Below the pieces are notes generated by a model. That model searched no databases. It was not told the origin of the DNA and saw nothing but the letters and a program-made list of their open reading frames with translations. The position numbers and the translations under genes are program-made. From Cherax quadricarinatus (Eukaryota; Arthropoda; Malacostraca; Decapoda; Parastacidae): a DNA stretch of 64,000 bases. The stretch covers positions 24,908,216 through 24,972,215 of the forward strand of contig NC_091308.1 in the NCBI RefSeq assembly GCF_038502225.1, read 5' to 3'. Positions within the stretch are counted from its first letter, which is position 1; each line of letters opens with the position of its first letter. Below are positions 11,946 to 21,889 of the stretch, piece by piece.

Positions 11946-12050
11946 GACTCACCACTGGTCTCACTACATTGTTCACTCTCACCACTGGTCTCACTACATT
12001 GTTCACTCTTACCACTGGTCTCACTACATTGTTCACTCTTACCACTGACT
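11946..12050. repeat. 30-bp minisatellite, about 3.4 copies
   Basis: The unit contains 'ccactggtctcactacattg' followed by 'ttcactct' and is repeated with single C/T changes. Confidence 0.9.
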
Positions 12051-12299
12051 CCTGATCATTATAAAACATGACCAGTTATCATCTCATCTGCATAAATTAC
12101 CAATACCTTCCCTTTGTTCTCTTGGCGAATTATAATGAAACATTACTTTCTTCTAAACCCGTTAACAAGTAGTTTTTACGTTTAAATATTACTGACAAAG
12201 TTTGTAGTCGTTATGCATAACTAAGTTAGAATAATAACAGTCAACCTAAAACCACATCCAGCAGCAAGCTTCCGTGCACGTAATGATGGAACTTAGTGA

Positions 12300-12565
12300 C
12301 GACGGCGAAGAAGCGAGTGAAATGATTAAGATACTTATGTAACAGTTGGGTATCTTTATTGTTGAAACATTTCGCCTACACAGTAGGCTTCTTCAGTCCA
12401 ATACAGAGAGAGCAGGTGTAGTACTGAAATGATGATGTAACCAGTCCATCATCTATGAAGAAATAGGTTGACGAACTCATTACATCATCTCCACCTCACT
12501 ACTACACCAACTGCCTCTGTGTTGTCGCCTGACGGTATTTTATACTATTCTCAACATAAGCGAGT
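12300..12565 (-). mobile_element. Penelope-type terminal repeat-like element with hammerhead-like core
   Basis: The minus strand holds CTGAAGA (12396-12390), a GCCTAC/GTAGGC stem, GAAA (12373-12370) and AATAAAGATACC, the same core as the palindrome at 47.6-48.2 kb. The right edge 'ctgacggtattttatacta' (about 12529-12547) is the reverse complement of that element's left tail 'ggtataaaataccgacag', so both ends of one unit are present. Here the stem I partners are weaker (TTGGA against TCAA, needing a bulged G). It is non-coding and no target duplication was found. Confidence 0.65.
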
Positions 12566-12587
12566 GAAACACTGAAGTCTCAGTACA

Positions 12588-12690
12588 ATAACGTACGTTC
12601 AGTACGTTACTGTACTGGACGTGCATGACACATGTTCAATAACGTACGCTCAGTACGTTACTGTACTGGACGTGCATGACACATGTTTAC
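12588..12690. repeat. 51-bp tandem duplication
   Basis: Two copies of a 51-bp unit containing 'cagtacgttactgtactgga', differing by one base. The unit is rich in GTAC and ACGT palindromes. Confidence 0.9.
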
Positions 12691-12829
12691 CTTCAGTAAC
12701 CAGCTTAAAGTGTGGTAGTTCACTGTACCAATGTGCACACTACTGGTGATACCAAAACAAACTTGTGTAGAGGGAAATACCACACTAGTCTTGAGAGTCC
12801 ACAGACTCCGGGTAAACACAAGCGCCATT

Positions 12830-13160
12830 CAAATTCAAAACAGTTTACTGAATCCATTTATACGAAGAATACAATTATATAAGCTGAGAAGTATATATTA
12901 TACGGGATAAACCAACTTGAAAAATAAAACACAGAATATTAAAATGAAAAATAAACTGCATGAAATAAAAAAAATGGTAACAAAAAAATTTAATAAAAGT
13001 CTCGTTACAAAACAAAAGAATTTTACTGATAACTTTTTCACTTCAGGTTTTGGAGAAACCTGAAGAAAATAAAATTAATAACAAAATAAAAATTATGAAA
13101 CTAAAAATTATTTGTTTGAAAAATATAATTTGTCTCGCTTATTAAATTATTGAATGGTTA
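12830..13160. other. AT-rich stretch
   Basis: A-rich sequence with many 'aataaaa' runs and no supported gene. It contains a short inverted pair around 'cttcaggttt tggagaaacctgaag' (about 13042-13063). Confidence 0.5.
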
Positions 13161-13164
13161 TAAT

Positions 13165-13303
13165 TACGACCATATTTTTTAAAGGAGTGGACCAGTAAGC
13201 CAGCTGAAGGTCTTTGTCAGATGACCAAAAGCTCCAACGGCGAGTCATCATATGACTAAGACCCGCGTCAAGAAACATTTGTCCTGTTTCCTGACGAACC
13301 TTA
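13165..13303. repeat. Dispersed repeat R2, copy 1
   Basis: Starts 'aaaggagtggaccagtaagcc'. A diverged copy at 18520-18640 shares the same opening (gaaggagtggaatggtaatccag) and the later 'tcctgac' blocks. The class is unknown. Its end runs straight into CCTAA repeats. Confidence 0.5.
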
Positions 13304-13323
13304 CCTAACCTAACCTAACCTAA
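13304..13323. repeat. Interstitial (CCTAA)4
   Basis: Four exact CCTAA units, the complement of the arthropod telomeric TTAGG. So short an internal run is not a chromosome end. It is attached to dispersed repeat R2 and may be part of it. Confidence 0.85.
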
Positions 13324-13389
13324 GCCTTCATTACCCCCAAGATTTGCATTTTAACCCATTTGGGGTAATTTATCCCAGGTTCCCCGACC

Positions 13390-15520
13390 TAGGATGTAGG
13401 GGCAGCCCTGGAGAATTACATCCTAGCAAGCTAGGGATGCTTAGCCATGGAGAATTACATCCTAGCAAGCTAGGGATGCTTAGCCATGGAGAATTACATC
13501 CTAGCAAGCCAGGGATGCTTAGCCCTGGAGAATTACATCCTAGCAAGCTAGGGATGCTTAGCCCTGGAGAATTACATCCTAGCAAGCCAGGGATGCTTAG
13601 CCATGGAGAATTACATCCTAGCAAGCTAGGGATGCTTAACCCTGGAGAATTACATCATATAAGCTAGGGATGCTTATCCCTGGAGAATTACATCCTAGCA
13701 AGCCAGGGATGCTTAGCCCTGGAGAATTACATCCTAGCAAGCTAGGGATGCTTAGCCATGGAGAATTACATCCTAGCAAGATATGGATGCTTAACCCTGG
13801 AGAATTACATCCTAGCAAGCTAGGGATGCTTATCCCTGGAGAATTACATCCTAGCAAGCCAGGGATGCTTAGCCCTGGAGAATTACATCCTAGCAAGCCA
13901 GGGATGCTTAGCCCTGGAGAATTACATCCTAGCAAGCTAGGGATGCTTAGCCCTGGAGAATTACATCCTAGCAAGCCAGGGCTTAGCCATGGAGAATTAC
14001 ATAGCCATGCTTAGCCATGGAGAATTACATCCTAGCAAGCTAGGGATGCTTAACCCTGGAGAATTACATCATATAAGCTAGGGATGCTTATCCCTGGAGA
14101 ATTACATCATAGCAAGCCAGGGATGCTTAGTCATGGAGAATTACATCCTAGCAAGCCAGGGATGCTTAGCCATGGAGAATTACATCCTAGCAAGCCAGGG
14201 ATGCTTAGCCATGGAGAATTACATCCTAGCAAGATAGGGATGCTTAACCCTGGAGAATTACATCCTATAAGCTAGGGATGCTTAGCCCTGGAGAATTACA
14301 TCCTAGCAAGCCAGGGATGCTTAGCCCTGGAGAATTACATCCTAGCAAGCCAAGGATGCTTAACCCTGGAGAATTACATCCTATAAGCTAGGGATGCTTA
14401 GCCCTGGAGAATTACATCCTAGCAAGATATGGATGCTTAACCCTGGAGAATTACATCCTAGCAAGCTAGGGATGCTTAGCCCTGGAGAATTACATCCTAG
14501 CAAGCTAGGGATGCTTAGGGATGCTTAGCCCTGGAGAATTACATCCTAGCAAGCTAGGGATGCTTAGCCCTGGAGAATTACATCCTAGCAAGCTAGGGAT
14601 GCTTAGCCCTGGAGAATTACATCCTAGCAAGCTAGGGATGCTTAGCCCTGGAGAATTACATCCTAGCAAGCTAGGGATGCTTAGCCCTGGAGAATTACAT
14701 CCTAGCAAGCTAGGGATGCTTAGCCCTGGAGAATTACATCCTAGCAAGATATGGATGCTTAACCCTGGAGAATTACATCCTAGCAAGCTAGGGATGCTTA
14801 GCCCTGGAGAATTACATCCTAGCAAGCTAGGGATGCTTAGCCCTGGAGAATTACATCCTAGCAAGCTAGGGATGCTTAGCCCTGGAGAATTACATCCTAG
14901 CAGGCCAGGGATGCTTAGCCATGGAGAATTACATCCTAGCAAGCCAGGGATGCTTAGCCATGCAGAATTACATCCTAGCAAGCCAGGGATGCTTAACCCT
15001 GGAGAATTACATCCTAGCAAGCATAGCCCTATAGCAAGCTAGGGATGCTTAGCCCTGGAGAATTACATCCTAGCAAGCCAGGGATGCTTAGCCCTGGAGA
15101 ATTACATCCTAGCAAGCCAGGGATGCTTAGCCCTGGAGAATTACATCCTAGCAAGCTAGGGATGCTTAGCCCTGGAGAATTACATCCTAGCAAGCCAGGG
15201 ATGCTTAGCCCTGGAGAATTACATCCTAGCAAGCTAGGGATGCTTAGCCCTGGAGAATTACATCCTAGCAAGCTAGGGATGCTTAGCCCTGGAGAATTAC
15301 ATCCTAGCAAGCTAGGGATGCTTAGCCCTGGAGAATTACATCCTAGCAAGCCAGGGAATTACATGCTAGGGATCAGCCCTGGAGAATTACATCCTAGCAA
15401 GCTAGGGATGCTTAGCCCTGGAGAATTACATCCTAGCAAGCTAGGGATGCTTAGCCCTGGAGAATTACATCCTAGCAAGCCAGGGATGCTCAGCCCTGGA
15501 GAATTACATCCTAGCAATGC
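13390..15520. repeat. 39-bp minisatellite array (about 54 copies)
   Basis: The unit includes 'ggagaattacatcctagcaa' followed by 'gctagggatgcttagccct'. Variants are CTAGG/CCAGG, CCCTGG/CCATGG and a 'agatatggatg' form, and a few units are truncated (13980-14010, 15010-15045, 15350-15375). As 39 is divisible by three, both strands show open frames of 13-residue repeats (GELHPSKLGMLSP on plus). With no start context, no flanking exons and several frame-breaking truncations, it is annotated as satellite DNA. Confidence 0.95.
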
Positions 15521-15592
15521 TTAACATCTTACAAGAATCTAAACCTGTAACTCCTGACTTCTAATACCTACTACACTCTCTTGCTAAATCCA

Positions 15593-15955
15593 CTCACATA
15601 CACTGAATAACACTGGTAGTACTACACTGAATAATACTGTTAGTACTACATTGAATAATACTGTTAGTACTACACTGAATACATACACTGAATAACGCTG
15701 GTAATACTGCTGGTAGTACTACACGCTGGTGTACTAATAACACTGGTAGTACTACACTGAATAACGCTGGTAGTACTACACTGAATAACGCTGGTAGTAC
15801 TACACTGAATAACACTGGTAGTACTACACTGAATAATACTGTTAGTACTACATTGAATAATACTGTTAGTACTACACTGAATAATACTGTTAGTACTACA
15901 TTGAATAATACTGTTAGTACTACACTGAATAATACTGTTAGTTCCTTCACTACTG
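15593..15955. repeat. 24-bp minisatellite
   Basis: Units based on 'gtagtactacactgaataa' plus 'tactg', about 14 copies with T/C and A/G variants and two irregular units near 15675-15735. Confidence 0.9.
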
Positions 15956-16039
15956 CACTGAACAACGTCATTACAGTAGACTTTCTTAACTTTACCACTG
16001 TTGACTAGTTAAGAGCCAGGTAACTTAATACGTGGGGAG

Positions 16040-16345
16040 CATGGCCACCCTGCTTGAGCAGGAGGAGGGAGCAGGAAGCAGGTTAAACAGGAAGAATAGG
16101 AGGGCGAATAAGAATATGAAAGAAGGGATAAAAAAAGAATGAAAAGAAGGCGTACAAAGAATAAGAAAGAAAAGGAAAGGAAAATAACAGGAAGAATTGG
16201 AAAATGAAACAATATGGAAGGTGAAGATGTTGAATACAAGGGAGGGGAGAATAGGGAGAGAAAAGAGGGAGATAAGAGAAAGATGGAATAGGAAAATAGG
16301 AGAAAAAGAAAGAGAAAGCTGGAGAAGAGGAGTAAGTAGAGTAAT
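16040..16345. repeat. Purine-rich low-complexity stretch
   Basis: Long AG-rich tract (gaaagaa, ggagaag). The minus-strand open frames across it (Phe/Leu/Ser-rich) are composition artefacts. Confidence 0.7.
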
Positions 16346-16375
16346 AAGCATGGTGGTAGCCACACAAGTGGGAGC

Positions 16376-16525
16376 GGCTTCTACCTACCACCTGGCGTCG
16401 GTGGAAACGTCTACCCACCACCTGACGTCAGTGGAAACGTCTACATACCACCTGGCGTCGGTGGAAACGACTACCCACCACCTGGCGTCGGTGGAAACGT
16501 CTACACACCACCTGGCGTCGGCTTC
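16376..16525. repeat. 30-bp minisatellite (about 5 copies)
   Basis: The unit contains 'cacctggcgtcggtggaaac' followed by 'gtctacccac'. One unit has TGACGTCA in place of TGGCGTCG. Confidence 0.9.
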
Positions 16526-16564
16526 TCGCTATATTCGCACATTTTTTCCCCACGGGGATCGTGT

Positions 16565-16690
16565 AAGAATGGTATATAATACCGCAAGATATATGCAACA
16601 TCTGGGTACTTTATTGTTTTCGCCATCCAGTGGCCAATACAAACTAGGGGATCTATGAGAAGATGAGTAATCAGCAAGAAGGTGGGGCAC
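16565..16690 (+). mobile_element. Penelope-type terminal repeat-like fragment
   Basis: The block 'aatggtatataataccg' followed by 'atatgcaacatctgggtact' and 'ttattgttttcgcc' matches the left end of the palindromic element at 47650-47715 (ggtataaaataccgacag, then cacatatgcaacagttaggt). The sequence after 'tcgcc' differs (atccagtggc), so it is a variant or partial copy. Confidence 0.6.
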
Positions 16691-16739
16691 CATAGTCGTG
16701 GAGATTCTGAATCTCCAGGCTTACAGTAATCCTGGCCAT

Positions 16740-17500
16740 AATCATCCCCCCTCCCTATAATTTTTCACTGAATTTACTCATTTTTAATGGTACTGCTAAT
16801 GCACTGAAATATATTGAAACATACATCAGCACGGGAAACTGCATTCTGAGACGTTCCCAGTAATTTAAATGACGTATTGGTTCTATGTAGGTTGTAAATG
16901 ATCTCTGTATCCTGCCCTGAACGGGGCCTTCAACAGCAATTTGAATAGTGTCACCAGTGGTAATATTTTCCTTGTTTTGAAAGTTCTCATTATCCGCCCC
17001 ATCATTCTTCCTGACTGTTGTGACATGTGCCTTATTGTGTTCGTTGAAAGAAAGGCGAGCTGACATAATTACTCCTAGGTCTTTCACGTGTTCCTTTCGT
17101 TCTGTCTGATGATCCTATTGTATACAGTGTCCTTTATGAGTTCATTTTTTCCACATCTAAGCAACTGGAACTTATCACCATTGAACGTCATGTTGTTTTC
17201 CACTGCCCTCTGGGAAACACTTCTTATATCTTCCTGTAATTTTTCCTTGTCTTCTACTGAGGTGACTTTCATGATGTTACAGAACTGTGGCGAGTGTTTT
17301 AATGTGTGTCTGCTGTGAGGATAAGAAACAGCAGAGGCCCCAGGATGGCGCCTTGGGGTACTGAGCTTTTATCCTCGCTAATGCTGGATTTTGCTCTATT
17401 TACTACTCTTTGTGTATTTTGTATTCAAGCACCAGGTATTATTTTATACTCAAACACCAGGAATTATTCTCCAGCCACTGGTAAAGCTCGCATAAGGCGG
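16740..17500 (-). mobile_element. LINE family C reverse transcriptase fragment, decayed
   Basis: On the minus strand the pieces run in order: SSVPQGAILGPLLFLI (about 17370-17325), EDKEKLQEDIRSVSQRAVEN, NMTFNGDKFQLLRCGKNE, then MKDLGVIMSARLSFNEHNKA and HLNYWERLRM. These match the family C protein at 40840-42018 (SSVPQGTVLAPILFL, NMMFNEDKFQLLRYGK, VRDLGVVMSEDLTF, HLTYWERLEA). At least three frame changes separate them and the FADD motif is not intact. It is a dead fragment with no clear borders. Confidence 0.8.
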
Positions 17501-17637
17501 CTCGTGTTTTAAACACTGACAGCTCTACCGTGTTATACTATATGTACGTCTTGTAAACACTGAGGAAAGGAGATCCCTATATCACGTTGGACACCAGTCT
17601 TTCAAGAAGACACTATATCACTACCTCCACTGTGTGC

Positions 17638-17730
17638 TAGATCAACCAAGCTGTGATGGATATGGAGGCCAGCAACAGCCTGGTTGACCAGGCAATCAAT
17701 AGGGAGGCTAGGGCCAGGAGAAGGACAAAT
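17638..17730 (+). mobile_element. LINE 3'-end fragment
   Basis: 'agatcaaccaagctgtgatg', 'gatatggaggccagcaac' and 'agcctggttgaccaggcaa' match the family C-type VPDQPGCDGYVG..ASNSLVDQA end. Short and decayed. Confidence 0.6.
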
Positions 17731-17899
17731 CCCGAAATAGGTCACAGGTAAACCGCAGGTCATGTAAGCACCTGTCCTCAACACTGGCAGCTACTTTATA
17801 TCACATATAATTGGTACACCAGGTTATAAATGAAGCATTATCTTCTGGAGACACAAGACAAGATCCTCCAGACAGTTGCTGCCAAGCCTATCTGTGGTG

Positions 17900-18000
17900 C
17901 TCAAACTGGATTGCATGTTGCTATCACCAATAGCTTGACTGATCCAACCATCAACCAGAAGGTGTGGCTGGGGACCGGGCCGCTGGGACGATGACCCCGC
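17900..18000 (+). mobile_element. LINE 3'-tail fragment
   Basis: 'actgatccaaccatcaacca' followed by 'gggaccgggccgctgggacg' resembles the last coding bases and tail of family C copies (gaccgggccgtgggggcgttgacc at about 45977). Low-confidence remnant. Confidence 0.45.
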
Positions 18001-18252
18001 ATGCATCAATAGGTAGGAGACACGTGCTGACTAACCATGTCAGTGTGTCTGGCTACTTTGCACATTTTGTTTAGATTGCTCAGACGAAACAGGTGTGTTG
18101 AAGGTGTGAATTATGGTCAGTTAAGATGTAAGCCGCCGCTGTTTAGGGAAAACTTTGTGTATGAGTGTTAAGTAGGCAATTTAAGGGTCATCCCTCCAGG
18201 GTGGAGTATTCCTCAGCTCCCTCCAGCCTCCTCAGCAGCTGAGGATGATAAC

Positions 18253-18288
18253 TGAGGAGGGGGAATCTCAAAAGATTCCCCCTCCTCA
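18253..18288. other. Perfect 16-bp inverted repeat (hairpin)
   Basis: Arms TGAGGAGGGGGAATCT (18253-18268) and AGATTCCCCCTCCTCA (18273-18288) are exact complements around a 4-base loop CAAA. No element was recognised around it. Confidence 0.9.
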
Positions 18289-18519
18289 CTTTCTTAAAGC
18301 CTCCGATAAACTTACAACTCAATATTTTCTTTTATAAGATTATTTCGGTTCCATATACACATAAAAATGCAAACCATAAATATTAAAAAAGAGGTGCGAT
18401 ACGTGTGACAACGAGCTTACACCAGGAAACGTTCAAATCCGCGCGAGTATGACAGGTGAGAGAGTGGGATGTGCAAGGTGCATCCTCTTATATCCCACTA
18501 AAAATACACTGTGATGTTA

Positions 18520-18640
18520 TGTTTACTTTTTTGAAGGAGTGGAATGGTAATCCAGTGAGCGGGTCACCACAACACTTTGACCAGCGGTACCAGAAATTCT
18601 CCTATTTCTCCTGACAAACAAAATAGTATTCCAGTGGACA
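18520..18640. repeat. Dispersed repeat R2, copy 2 (diverged)
   Basis: Shares the opening 'gaaggagtgga' and several later blocks with 13165-13303, but has no CCTAA run at its end. Confidence 0.4.
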
Positions 18641-18644
18641 AGAT

Positions 18645-18735
18645 TGAATGTCCAGTGAGATGTACAGTGACATGTAAGAGGTACAATGACCAATGAGAGG
18701 TACTGTGACCTGTGAAAGGTAAAGTGACCTAGGCA
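18645..18735. repeat. Short degenerate tandem repeat
   Basis: Four or five imperfect units of about 20 bp with 'agtgacctgtgaaaggta' / 'aatgaccaatgagaggta'. Confidence 0.6.
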
Positions 18736-18829
18736 ACAACCATGTCACTACATCCTGCCTGCTAGGCAGGTCCAACTCACACCCACATGCACCCTCTCAT
18801 GTACCTGTCCAACCTATTTTTAGTCATCC

Positions 18830-19255
18830 AAAGGTCCTCGCTTCAGTGACGCTACTCGCGAGTTTGTGCCACACATCCATAACTCTATTACTAAACCAGT
18901 GCTTTCGTATATCCTCTCTAAGCTTCAAATTTTCCAACTTGAACTCACTGCTGCGAGTCTGTCTTGGTTAGATATTTCCAGTACGTTATTATGTTCCCTT
19001 TATTTATTCTTGTCTTCCCCTTGAACACTTCAATCATATCTCCCTATTTCTACGCCTTTCCAGAGAGTGCAGATTCAATGCCTTCAGTTATTCCTTGTGG
19101 GAAAGATTTCTGATACGGGGGATCAACTTCGTCATCCTTCTCTAAGTTCTCCAGTGCATTAATGTCCATTCTGTAATATGGAAACCATAACTGTGCTGTA
19201 TAATTAATTTGAGGCCTAACCAAGGAGATATAAAGTTAATGTCTCAAATTCCCCA
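18830..19255 (-). mobile_element. Reverse transcriptase C-terminal fragment (LINE family B or D type)
   Basis: The minus strand carries, in mixed frames, pieces like 'YTAQLWFPYYRMDINALENLE', 'ERYDxIEVFKGK', 'INKGN' and 'STGLVIELWMCGTN'. They are equivalent to YAAQFWSPYYKMDINSLENI, GDLIEVYKWKIGINKGDI and FGNRVVDEWN in LINE B at 48.4-48.7 kb. The sequence is diverged from LINE B, so it may be a separate family. Frameshifted and dead. Confidence 0.65.
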
Positions 19256-19795
19256 CAGTTTATGTTAACACAACTGGTGCATCTTCCACAGCGTGTGTTA
19301 TGACGGACCAACGCCACAGTGGCCACTGTATCGTGACCACTTCCATTCACGCCAGCAGCAAATCAAATATCTCTGAAGTTATTGATATGAGATGGTTAAG
19401 ATGTGGGACACACACTGATGGAATGTGAGTGTACGCGGTTTTAAAAATGTACAAAGAACTGGGATCACAGGGTCGTTCAGCACACTACCAAAGATGCTTC
19501 ACACTCATACGCCAAACATTCACTCACATACACGTTAAGCTAACACATTAAATATTCTTATACACGTTAAACATTCACTCACACGCTAAACTCACTCACA
19601 AGCTACAACTCCCAGAAAACCATTCACACAAACAGCAATAAATAAAGTGGTTTAAGGAAAACAGGAGATGTTAGAATTGTGAGGGAGGAGGGTGTAGGCA
19701 AGATCACTGTGAGGGGAGCAGAGAACTGTTGTCAAGTTCCCGGAGAAGGAACAAACGAGAACTCGGGTATGCAGTGAGATACTGCAGATGCAGTG

Positions 19796-19796
<1 letters not shown>
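19256..19796. other. Unassigned sequence
   Basis: No gene recognised. It contains loose repetition of 'cattcactcacacgctaaa' at about 19490-19610. Confidence 0.4.
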
Positions 19797-19871
<75 letters not shown>

Positions 19872-19959
19872 GTATGTGTGTGTATGTGTATGTGTGTGTA
19901 TGTGTGTGTGTATGTGTGTGTATGTGTGTGTGTATGTGTGTGTATGTGGGTGTGTATGT

Positions 19960-20024
<65 letters not shown>

Positions 20025-20101
20025 TGTGTATGTATGTATGTGTGTGTATGTGTGTGTATGTGTGTGTATGTGTGTGTGTGTATGTGGGTGTGTATGTGGG
20101 T

Positions 20102-20179
<78 letters not shown>
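19797..20179. repeat. (TG)n microsatellite with internal TATG variants
   Basis: About 383 bp: pure TG at both ends and a middle part with regular TATG/GGTG interruptions. Confidence 0.95.
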
Positions 20180-20181
<2 letters not shown>

Positions 20182-20189
20182 CTTTTTAT

Positions 20190-20315
20190 GAGCTCCAAGT
20201 GTCTTTGTACTCCCCGAGCCCGGCCATGGTCCAGGCTCGTCAGGTGCTTGCCTAATCAACCAGGCTGTTGCTGATGGTGGCCCGCTGCTCCACATATCCA
20301 TCACAGTTAAAAGTT
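20190..20315 (-). mobile_element. LINE family C-type 3'-end fragment
   Basis: 'gagcccggccatggtccagg' followed by 'aatcaaccaggctgttgctg' and 'cacatatccatcacag' is the reverse complement of the SLVDQ-AW-P-AG end seen at 51050-51165. It abuts the TG tract on its left. Confidence 0.65.
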
Positions 20316-20791
20316 CAGAGCTGATCAGAAGAGGCTTTCTCAAATTATCGCATTTAAACACAAATCAGTTACTTAGATAGCTTGAGAAAGTGACAATACT
20401 GGCGTGTACCTTTGCCTAGTTATAATGCACTTGCAACGTTGACAAGTTGAAACCAAATGCGCGAAGCGTTCTCAAATTAAAAAAGAAAACCTTTGAGGAA
20501 GCAAAAATTCCAGCCACTGAAAGGTAATTACCAATACGCCAGTAACTGTCCCTAAGAAAAAACTTTACAAGTTCCTAAAACAAGTTTCTGATCAGCCCTG
20601 GGTTGTTGAATTACGGTGAAGTGCGTGCAGCAAGCACCAGATCACACGGGCATGCTTGATGTGTAACCTTCCTGCTGAGGCGATGATCACATGACTCATC
20701 ACGGTTACCTTCACGTCACGTGTTAACAAACGATAAGTGAAAGGTAAGGTGAGCAAGGAGGGTGGAGAAGCCATCACTTTTATCACACGCG

Positions 20792-20793
<2 letters not shown>
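20316..20793. other. Unassigned sequence
   Basis: No supported gene. A 13-bp stretch near 20580-20600 (ctgatcagccctgggttg) vaguely resembles a LINE-C end, too short to call. Confidence 0.35.

Positions 20794-20850
<57 letters not shown>
20794..20850. repeat. (CA)n microsatellite at 5' breakpoint of LINE-A copy A3
   Basis: About 57 bp of AC directly followed by the truncated LINE-A copy at 20851. Confidence 0.95.
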
Positions 20851-20852
<2 letters not shown>

Positions 20853-21714
20853 GTTAATGAGGAGAATTAAATCAGACGCGGACCAGGCAGGTCTATAAAG
20901 AGACCTGGACAGGCTGGACACGTGATCCAGAAACTGGCTCCTAAAATTTAACCCCGCAAAATGCAAAGTCATGAAGATCGGAGGAGGGCAAAGAAGACTG
21001 CAGACAGAGTATAGGCTAGGTGGCCAAAGGCTGCAAACCTCACTCAAGGAGAAAGACCTAGGAGTGAGTATAATACCGAGTACATCGCCAGAAGCACACA
21101 TTAACCAGATAACTGCTGCGGCATATGGGCGCTTGGCAAACCTGAGAATAGCGTTCCGGTACCTCAGTAAGGAATCGTTCAAGACTTTATACACTGTGTA
21201 CGTCAGGCCCATACTGGAGTACGCAGCACCAGTTGGAACCCACACCTGGTCAAACACGTCAAGAAATTAGAGAAAGTGCAAAGGTTTGCAACAAGGCTAG
21301 TTCCAGAGCTAAGGGGAATATCCTATGAAGAAAGGTTAAGGGAAATCGGTCTGACAACACTGGAGGACAGGAGGGTCAGGGGAGACATGATAACGACATA
21401 CAAAATACTGCGTGGAATAGACAAGGTGGACAGAGACAGGATGTTCCAGAGATGGGACACAGAAACAAGGGGTCACAATTGGAAGCTGAAGACTCAGAGT
21501 CAAAGGGATGTTAGGAAGTATTTCTTCAGTCATAGAGTAGTTAGGAAGTGGAATAGTCTAGCAAGCGATGTAGTGGAGGCAGGAACTATACATAGCTTTA
21601 AGACGAGGTATGTAAAGCTCAAGCAGCAGGGGGAGAGAGGACCTAGTAGCGGTCGGTCAAGAGGCGGGGCCAGGAGCTGAGTCTCGACCCCTGCAACCAC
21701 AATTAGATGAGTAC
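20851..21714 (+). mobile_element. LINE family A, 5'-truncated copy A3
   Basis: Plus strand. It begins just after the RT FADD motif (aagttaatgaggagaatt, equivalent to KLMRRIKSDED), at the same point as copy A2. It reads GGGQRRLQTEYRLGGQRLQT, EKDLGVSIIPSTSPEAHINQ and YVRPILEYAAPVG, then loses frame (missing bases at 'PVWNP', about 21232). It resumes at 21276 as RFATRLVPELRGISYEERLR...KYFFSHRVVRKWNSLASDVV to the family end. The 3' end is 'ttagatgagtacacacac', running into (CA)n at 21715. Confidence 0.93.
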
Positions 21715-21784
21715 ACACACACACACACACGGGGCCAAGAGCTAAGACTCGACCCCTGCAACCTCAACTAGGTGAGTACACACA

Positions 21785-21863
<79 letters not shown>
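21715..21863 (+). repeat. (CA)n tracts enclosing a second LINE-A tail
   Basis: A short CA tract (21715-21730) is followed by a 48-bp duplicate of the LINE-A end (ggggccaagagctaagactc ... ctaggtgagta, 21731-21778), then (CA)n to 21863. The last 48 bp of the element therefore occur twice in tandem with CA between. Confidence 0.9.
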
Positions 21864-21865
<2 letters not shown>

Positions 21866-21889
21866 AGGACAATGATTATAGGTCTTGTG

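Noticed and set aside
13304..13323. Chromosome end (telomere)
   Set aside because: Only four units, internal, followed by ordinary repeats.
13344..15524. Open frames of GELHPSKLGMLSP repeats resembling a neuropeptide precursor
   Set aside because: The 39-bp unit is open on both strands, the array has frame-breaking truncations and no signal peptide or dibasic cleavage sites.
16009..16421. Minus-strand Leu/Phe/Ser-rich frames resembling membrane proteins
   Set aside because: They arise from the purine-rich low-complexity tract, and three overlapping frames look alike.
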